Source: Lachnospiraceae bacterium
GTDB lineage: Bacteria; Bacillota; Clostridia; Lachnospirales; Lachnospiraceae
Direction: 5' to 3'
DNA length: 9,496 bases
NCBI GenBank assembly: GCA_022790905.1
Contig: JAAVYC010000144.1
Span: forward strand, 1 to 9,496
In this document: piece by piece, positions 6,006 through 9,496 of the stretch
Numbering within the stretch: the stretch's first letter is position 1
How the letters are laid out: the number at the start of each line of letters is the position of its first letter
Made by a program: the position numbers and the translations under genes
Notes under the pieces: model-generated
The model's database searches: none
The model's input: the letters and a program-made list of their open reading frames with translations, nothing else
Told to the model about the DNA's origin: nothing

Positions 6006-6902
6006 ATGGAATTACAACTACAACAGTTGAATAAGCAATATGGAACAAAGCGCGCCGTTGACAATATAAATGCCCGGTTTGTACCAGGGATCTATGGCTT
6101 ACTTGGGGCAAACGGCGCTGGAAAGACAACGCTGATGCGAATGATATGCGGTGTCTTAAGAGCCACTTCCGGGGCCATTTATTTCAATGGGAAAATGATA
6201 CAGGAACTGGGTGAGAAGTATTACACTCATTTGGGTTACATGCCGCAGGATTTCGGATTTTATCCCGATTTTACTGCTCGTGAATTCATGTTATATATGG
6301 CAGCTGTAAAAGGATTGGACAAGAAAAAAGCGAAATTCCGGACAGAAGAATTACTCCAAATGGTCCATTTGCAGGATGTAGCGAATAAAAAAATTAAATG
6401 TTATTCCGGCGGTATGAAGCAACGTTTAGGAATTGCACAGGCAGAATTGAACAATCCATCTATTCTGATCTTAGATGAGCCGACGGCAGGGCTTGATCCC
6501 AAAGAGCGTGTGCGTTTTCGCAATCTTATCTCAAACTTTGCAAAAAAGAAAATTGTCATCCTGTCAACGCATATTGTGTCGGATGTTTCCTATGTTGCGG
6601 ACACAATTTTAATGATGAAAAACGGCAGATTTTTACTGCAGGAACCAATGGATACAGTCACGGATAACATCAGAGGAAAAGTGTGGGAAGTATTGGTTGA
6701 TGAGCAAAAGGCGGCAGAATACAGTGAACAATACTCCATTGTAAATTTGCATCATGAGAACAATATGGTACGGCTGCGAATTGTGAGCGAAGATGCACCG
6801 ACAGCGGATGCGGTTACGGCAGAGCCAAGTTTGGAGGATTTATTTTTGTACTATTTTAGAGAGGAAATTTGGGAGGAGAAATCACATGTTAATAAAATAT
6901 GA
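6006..6902 (+). CDS. ABC transporter ATP-binding protein
   Basis: A 298-residue ABC ATPase of the drug/peptide exporter (ABC-2) type. Walker A is GANGAGKTT (34-42, K40). The Q loop Gln is Q81 in YMPQDFGFYPDF, the signature is YSGGMKQR (133-140), and Walker B with catalytic Glu is LILDEPTAGLD (D157, E158). The H-loop His is H189 in LSTHIVSDV. The C-terminal extension (about 215-298) ends in a PSLEDLFLYYF motif typical of these exporters. The start at 6006 follows GGGAGG (5993-5998) at seven bases; an in-frame TTG at 5991 lies before that RBS and is rejected. The 3' end overlaps the permease by 17 bases, so the pair is translationally coupled. It should power export by, or protection through, the permease encoded next. 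The substrate is not evident from the sequence. Confidence 0.94.
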   Translation: MELQLQQLNKQYGTKRAVDNINARFVPGIYGLLGANGAGKTTLMRMICGVLRATSGAIYFNGKMIQELGEKYYTHLGYMPQDFGFYPDFTAREFMLYMAAVKGLDKKKAKFRTEELLQMVHLQDVANKKIKCYSGGMKQRLGIAQAELNNPSILILDEPTAGLDPKERVRFRNLISNFAKKKIVILSTHIVSDVSYVADTILMMKNGRFLLQEPMDTVTDNIRGKVWEVLVDEQKAAEYSEQYSIVNLHHENNMVRLRIVSEDAPTADAVTAEPSLEDLFLYYFREEIWEEKSHVNKI

Positions 6903-8112
6903 GTTTTTAAAACTGTTGCGTAAAAAATCTACATTTATTGTGATAATAGTCAGTTTGGTTTTGACGGCGTTTCTCTTTGGACTTCCAATTATGCAATATC
7001 AGACCTATCATCAGGGCGGTGTGGCAAAGGGGAAAAAAGGCATTGATTACGAAAAAGAGTACTATTTAGGTTTGGCAGGTCCGCTGTCAGAAGAATACAT
7101 TACCAAAACCATTCTGGAAGTGCAGCAGCTTTTTCAAAATCCAGATCATGTCGGTTACGATGGAAATGAAAAGTTTTTGATTGGAGCTGCTTATTGGAAA
7201 GGGATTGCACCGAGGGAAAAGTTGCTGAATATGATTGTGAAGGCTTATGATAGACCGAATGAAAATTCTGCTTATGACAGACTTTCTGATCTGGATATAA
7301 CGGATGGTGCGAATTTCTATCGGGCTATGGAAACGAAAATGGAAGCGCTGTTAAATGATCCCTCCCGTGAGCTTTCAGAGGAACAGAAAGAATATTGGAG
7401 CAATATGACGCATAAGATAGAGTTTCCTTTACGATACGGATATTTTGGAGGCTGGGAAATTATTATGAGCAGTCTTGAACTTTTGATGTTTGCGATATTA
7501 GCCATCTGTATTATCATAGCGCCTGTTTTTTCCGGTGAATACCAGGCTGGAACAGATGCCGTGATTTTATCGGGAAAATACGGAAAGACAAAACTGGTCA
7601 CAGCAAAGATTGTGGCATCATTTTTATTTGGAATCCTTATATTTACACTTCATATGGCTGTGGCGTTTGGATTACCGCTCGCGGCGTTTGGCACAGACGG
7701 CTGGAATCTTCCTGTACAGATTGCAAATGTAACGATACCGTATCCATTTACATTTTTGCAGGCAGCTCTTTTGAGTATTGGAGTTATCTATTTGGTACTG
7801 TTTGCAATGATCGGTCTGACACTCCTCCTCTCGTCGGGGATGAAAACATCATATCTTGTACTGATGGTACTGATACCGATTCTTTTCATTCCGATGTTTC
7901 TGACGCCGAATGGAACGACAGGGACATATAACCTGATATTATTTTTATTGCCTTATCGGGCTATCATGCCTGAAATAGGCAAATATATTTCCTATCAGTT
8001 TGGCAATTTGATTCTCGATGCGTTTTCTGTAAAGGCCATCCTGTATACATTTTTGACGCTAATTATGCTACCGCTTGCAAGATTGGGATTTAAAAGACAT
8101 CAGGTTGTGTAA
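6886..8112 (+). CDS. ABC-2 type transporter permease
   Basis: A 408-residue integral membrane protein. TM1 is about 16-36, followed by an extracytoplasmic region of about 155 residues (Lys- and Glu-rich), then TM segments at about 196-216, 243-264, 290-318, 322-340 and 385-402. One long outside loop after TM1 and a block of five further helices is the layout of ABC-2 permeases of this class; VFSGEYQAGTDAVILS after TM2 is the usual conserved cytoplasmic elbow (E-Y-x-x-G-T). The ATG at 6886 follows GGGAGGAG (6871-6878) inside the ATPase gene; the frame is open further up to 6793 but without such an RBS. Only one permease gene is present, so it presumably works as a homodimer with the ATPase. 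The role is most likely export of, or protection from, a toxic compound detected by the kinase. Confidence 0.9.
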   Translation: MLIKYEFLKLLRKKSTFIVIIVSLVLTAFLFGLPIMQYQTYHQGGVAKGKKGIDYEKEYYLGLAGPLSEEYITKTILEVQQLFQNPDHVGYDGNEKFLIGAAYWKGIAPREKLLNMIVKAYDRPNENSAYDRLSDLDITDGANFYRAMETKMEALLNDPSRELSEEQKEYWSNMTHKIEFPLRYGYFGGWEIIMSSLELLMFAILAICIIIAPVFSGEYQAGTDAVILSGKYGKTKLVTAKIVASFLFGILIFTLHMAVAFGLPLAAFGTDGWNLPVQIANVTIPYPFTFLQAALLSIGVIYLVLFAMIGLTLLLSSGMKTSYLVLMVLIPILFIPMFLTPNGTTGTYNLILFLLPYRAIMPEIGKYISYQFGNLILDAFSVKAILYTFLTLIMLPLARLGFKRHQVV

Positions 8113-8125
8113 AAGAGAGGAGGCC

Positions 8126-8194
8126 ATGAAGATAAATTCTTTTATTGTTAAAGTTTTTATGGTATGCTATCTTATAAAAAGGGTAAGCTGGTAA
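8126..8194 (+). other. Small 22-codon ORF after the permease
   Basis: GAGAGGAGG sits directly before an ATG at 8126, which begins a 22-codon frame with a hydrophobic middle (SFIVKVFMVCYLI), stopping at 8192-8194. AGGAGG is only two bases from the ATG, too close for good use, though GAGAGG is at five. It could be the start of a lost second permease gene or a chance frame; it also covers the proposed promoter of the Nim-like gene. It is not counted as a real gene. Confidence 0.2.
8145..8173 (+). promoter_or_regulatory. Putative promoter of the Nim-like gene
   Basis: There are two overlapping readings. TTGTTA (8145-8150), a 17-base spacer and TATCTT (8168-8173) make a moderate sigma-A-type promoter. 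Alternatively TTAAAG (8148-8153) followed nine bases later by TATGCTAT (8163-8170) repeats the arrangement seen before the ABC ATPase. Either would start transcription near 8176-8180. Confidence 0.38.
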
Positions 8195-8212
8195 ACAATG
8201 TAATTTGTTACC
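8190..8212. promoter_or_regulatory. Inverted repeat (operator-like) upstream of the Nim-like gene
   Basis: GGTAAACAA (8190-8198) and TTGTTACC (8205-8212) are complementary over eight pairs with a single bulged A, around the loop TGTAAT. It lies just downstream of the proposed transcription start and about 45 bases before the start codon. No T run follows, so an operator or leader hairpin is more likely than a terminator. Confidence 0.4.
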
Positions 8213-8257
8213 ATATTATCGAAACTTATCATGAATATATTTAGGGAGATCATATTT

Positions 8258-8725
8258 ATGAGAAGAGGAGACAGAGAGATTACAGATTTTACAAAAATGA
8301 TGGATATTTTAAAGATTTGTGATTGTTGCAGGCTAGGATTGATCGATACTGACGAGACATATATCGTTCCTATGAATTTTGGATATGAGGAATGGGATAA
8401 AAATCTTGTATTATATTTTCACTGTGCAAAAGAGGGCAGGAAAGTCGATCTGATTCCGAGACAAAAAGAAGTGTCGTTTGAGATGGACACGAAGAAGGGA
8501 CTAATCACAAAAGACAGTGCGTGTCAACTTTCTTATAGCTATCAATGTATTATGGGAAAAGGAAAGCTGGAAATCATTCAAGATCATGATGCAAAGATTC
8601 ATGGACTGCGAAGCATCGTGTCCCATTATGCGGATGTTACCGATCTGGAATTTAAACAGGAAATGGTAGAGGCGGTTATGATTTTAAAACTGACCGTCTC
8701 TGAGTGGTCCTGTAAAGAGCACTAA
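8258..8725 (+). CDS. Pyridoxamine 5'-phosphate oxidase-like (Nim-like) flavin protein
   Basis: A 155-residue cytoplasmic protein with an FMN-binding split-barrel fold. The start RRGDREITDF, the strand CCRLGLIDTDETYIVPMNFGY (23-43) and LYFHCAKEGRKVDLI (52-66) are the hallmarks of the PNPOx-like subgroup that includes 5-nitroimidazole reductases (Nim). H55 lies in the conserved F-H-x-A-x-x-G-x-K segment, where Nim-family proteins place a functional His. The length is typical. These proteins form FMN-binding dimers and reduce small compounds; nitroimidazole resistance cannot be claimed from the sequence. The ATG at 8258 follows AGGGAG (8243-8248) at nine bases; an in-frame ATG at 8231 precedes that RBS and is rejected. 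It has its own promoter region and is followed 54 bases later by the TfoX-like gene. Confidence 0.88.
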   Translation: MRRGDREITDFTKMMDILKICDCCRLGLIDTDETYIVPMNFGYEEWDKNLVLYFHCAKEGRKVDLIPRQKEVSFEMDTKKGLITKDSACQLSYSYQCIMGKGKLEIIQDHDAKIHGLRSIVSHYADVTDLEFKQEMVEAVMILKLTVSEWSCKEH

Positions 8726-8779
8726 TATAAAGTCATAAAATTCTAATTTTAAAGAAATTGTGATAATAGGAGAGGTAAC

Positions 8780-9037
8780 GTGTCAGAATTAACATCTATG
8801 ATGAATATTGGGAAAGAAATGAAGAGAAAGCTGACAACGGTTGGGATTAGTTCTCCTGAGGAATTAATTCAGTTAGGTGCAAAGCAGGCATTTTTAAGAC
8901 TAAAGCAGACATATCCCAATATTTGTCTGGTACATTTATATACATTAGAGGGGGCGATTCATAATATAAAATACAATTGTCTTTCGGAAGATAAGAAGAA
9001 AGAGTTAAAAGAGTTTAGTGAATTTTGTAAGTATTAG
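8780..9037 (+). CDS. TfoX C-terminal-domain protein (GTG start)
   Basis: An 85-residue protein matching the stand-alone C-terminal domain of TfoX/Sxy. Recognisable parts are the N-terminal MNIGKEMKRKLTTVGI with the helix-hairpin-helix-like turn, SPEELIQLGAKQAFLRLK, then CLVHLYTLEGAIHNIKYNCLS and a charged C-terminal helix ending KELKEF. The full-length TfoX N-terminal domain is missing, as is common in Firmicutes. TfoX regulates competence in gamma-proteobacteria; the role of the isolated domain in clostridia is unknown. The GTG start follows AGGAG (8768-8772), seven bases upstream, and gives the standard family N-terminus. It is probably transcribed with the Nim-like gene before it. Confidence 0.85.
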   Translation: MSELTSMMNIGKEMKRKLTTVGISSPEELIQLGAKQAFLRLKQTYPNICLVHLYTLEGAIHNIKYNCLSEDKKKELKEFSEFCKY

Positions 9038-9085
9038 AAGGGGGCAGAAATTGAGGAGATTCATCAGGATTAGGAGGCAGTTTTT

Positions 9086-9264
9086 ATGAGCAAAAAAATC
9101 GGTTTGAAATAGCATACAAAGAGGATAATGCACTTATAAAGGGTTTAAAAATGGTGCTTGTTGATAAAGAGACAGGAGTGAATTATCTTTTTATGCAGTC
9201 GGGATATGCAGGTGGATTGACGCCTTTATTAGATGCGGATGGGAAGCCGATTGTCACCCGATAA
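9086..9264 (+). pseudogene. DUF6440 family gene, frameshifted at an A7 tract
   Basis: AGGAGG (9072-9077) precedes an ATG at 9086 by eight bases, but the frame stops after eight codons (MSKKIGLK). The -1 frame from 9100 reads RFEIAYKEDNALIKGLK, then VDKETGVNYLF, SGYAGGLTPLLDADGKP and TAA at 9262-9264. This is the whole of a small DUF6440 protein of about 59 residues. The break sits in seven A residues (9092-9098). Eight A would give M-S-K-K-N-R-F-E and a perfect family protein. Everything else, RBS and stop included, is intact, so the change is recent, reversible or a sequencing error. The function of DUF6440 is unknown. Confidence 0.85.
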
Positions 9265-9292
9265 ATTACAGTTTGAATCTTATATTTGACAT

Positions 9293-9318
9293 GAAAAGCA
9301 CGCGAAGCGTGTTTTTTT
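9293..9318 (+). terminator. Intrinsic terminator after the DUF6440 gene
   Basis: CACGC (9299-9303), the loop GAA, and GCGTG (9307-9311) form a tight GC-rich hairpin, extended by G-T and A-T pairs, followed directly by seven T (9312-9318). The A tract before it would pair with the T run, so it may act in both directions. It ends the Nim/TfoX/DUF6440 transcript and insulates the MerR gene. Confidence 0.9.
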
Positions 9319-9387
9319 ATTTTACCGGAAAGAACCTTCTCATACTTTTGCTTTTTTCTATTTATGGTAATGAAAGAAAAAATTGTG

Positions 9388-9418
9388 TTGACTCTGACGT
9401 TGCGTAATAGTTTATGGT
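9388..9418 (+). promoter_or_regulatory. MerR-type promoter with long spacer and central dyad
   Basis: TTGACT (9388-9393) and TATGGT (9413-9418) are separated by 19 bases, longer than the usual 17 and characteristic of promoters activated by MerR-family regulators, which untwist the spacer. An imperfect dyad, CTCTGACGTTGCGTAATAG (9392-9410), lies between the two elements around a TTG centre, where a MerR dimer binds. Since a MerR-type gene follows, autoregulation is likely. Confidence 0.6.
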
Positions 9419-9445
9419 ATAGTTACACGGGAGGAGGAACAAATT

Positions 9446-9496
9446 ATGATGACAGTAAACGAGGTAAGCAGGCTGGCGGGAGTGAGCGTACGCACC
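9446..9496 (+). CDS. MerR-family transcriptional regulator, N-terminal 17 residues
   Basis: The frame is open to the end of the window. It begins MMTVNEVSRLAGVSVRT, the first helices of the MerR winged helix-turn-helix (T-V-N-E-V-S-x-L-x-G-V-S-V-R-T is the form seen in TipAL-like regulators of Firmicutes). The ATG at 9446 follows AGGAGG (9432-9437) at eight bases; a second ATG at 9449 is less well placed. The effector domain lies outside the window, so the inducer and whether it is TipAS-like cannot be judged. The promoter just upstream has the MerR architecture. Confidence 0.88.
   Translation, partial: MMTVNEVSRLAGVSVRT

Noticed and set aside
6793..6885. 31-residue N-terminal extension of the permease
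   Set aside because: It lies in the coding end of the ATPase; the ATG at 6886 has GGGAGGAG upstream and is followed by the usual cytoplasmic start before TM1.
7317..7601. Minus-strand ORF of 94 codons
   Set aside because: Antisense shadow of the permease gene, with no RBS or family features. The same holds for minus-strand frames at 183-407, 1760-1999, 2592-2825, 3286-3615, 4177-4392, 4686-4940 and 5459-5656.
9051..9089. 12-codon TTG ORF (MRRFIRIRRQFL) overlapping the DUF6440 start as ATGA
   Set aside because: The RBS-like G run is weak and the peptide is short and arises from the purine-rich RBS region itself; no evidence that it is translated.
9286..9314. Perfect TTGACA at 9286-9291
   Set aside because: No -10 at a suitable distance; the position 17 bases on falls within the terminator hairpin and T run.
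9352..9382. TTTTTTCT/AGAAAAAA inverted repeat
   Set aside because: Only A-T-rich homopolymer arms; expected by chance in this AT-rich spacer and too weak for a terminator.
9388..9423. TTGACT paired with TATAGT (9418-9423) as the MerR promoter
   Set aside because: The spacer would be 24 bases; TATGGT at 19 bases fits the MerR architecture.
1..9496. CRISPR array, tRNA, rRNA, insertion sequence or prophage genes
   Set aside because: No regularly spaced repeats, tRNA-like folds, transposase or phage gene motifs were seen by eye on either strand.

Overview
The window is AT-rich, with strong AGGAGG-type ribosome binding sites and short intergenic gaps. Its protein families (EFR1-type flavodoxin/ferredoxin, DUF3788, DUF6440, TfoX C-terminal domain, Nim-like flavin protein, BceRS/VanRS-like two-component system with ABC-2 exporter) point to an anaerobic Clostridia-type Firmicute, most likely Lachnospiraceae. 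The family calls come from recognised motifs, and the taxon is inferred. No rRNA, tRNA, CRISPR array or insertion sequence was seen.

Layout. Bases 1-282 are the 3' end of a DUF3788 gene, followed by about 300 bases without an intact gene. A minus-strand EFR1 flavodoxin/ferredoxin gene (578-1345) has its own promoter inside an inverted repeat. After a 324-base gap holding a possible decayed ORF, a plus-strand block starts: ComB-family phosphatase (1670-2404), a small ABM-like protein (2477-2776), a CatA-like acetyltransferase (2853-3500), a broken GNAT acetyltransferase (3490-~3790), an OmpR-type response regulator (3791-4495), its histidine kinase (4485-5897), an ABC ATPase (6006-6902) and its ABC-2 permease (6886-8112). 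Then come a Nim/PNPOx-like flavin protein (8258-8725), a TfoX C-terminal-domain protein (8780-9037), a frameshifted DUF6440 gene (9086-9264), an intrinsic terminator, and the promoter and first 17 codons of a MerR-type regulator (9446 onward).

How the parts work together. The kinase, regulator and ABC exporter form a classic sense-and-export module. The 108 bases between kinase and ATPase hold TTAA-type boxes at 11-base spacing, a hairpin with a T run, and a TATGCTAT element in the left arm of that hairpin. This suggests that read-through from the regulator/kinase genes is blocked while the exporter has its own regulator-driven promoter. The same arrangement, TTAA(A/G)(G/A) then nine bases then TATGCTAT, occurs upstream of the Nim-like gene, so that gene may be a second target.

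Gene decay is the other theme. The GNAT gene has a one-base frameshift and lacks its C-terminus. The DUF6440 gene is shifted at an A7 tract. A seven-codon ORF with an excellent ribosome binding site overlaps the comB-like stop codon. I did not find a clearly new system; the regulatory layout and the A7 frameshift are the points most worth testing.
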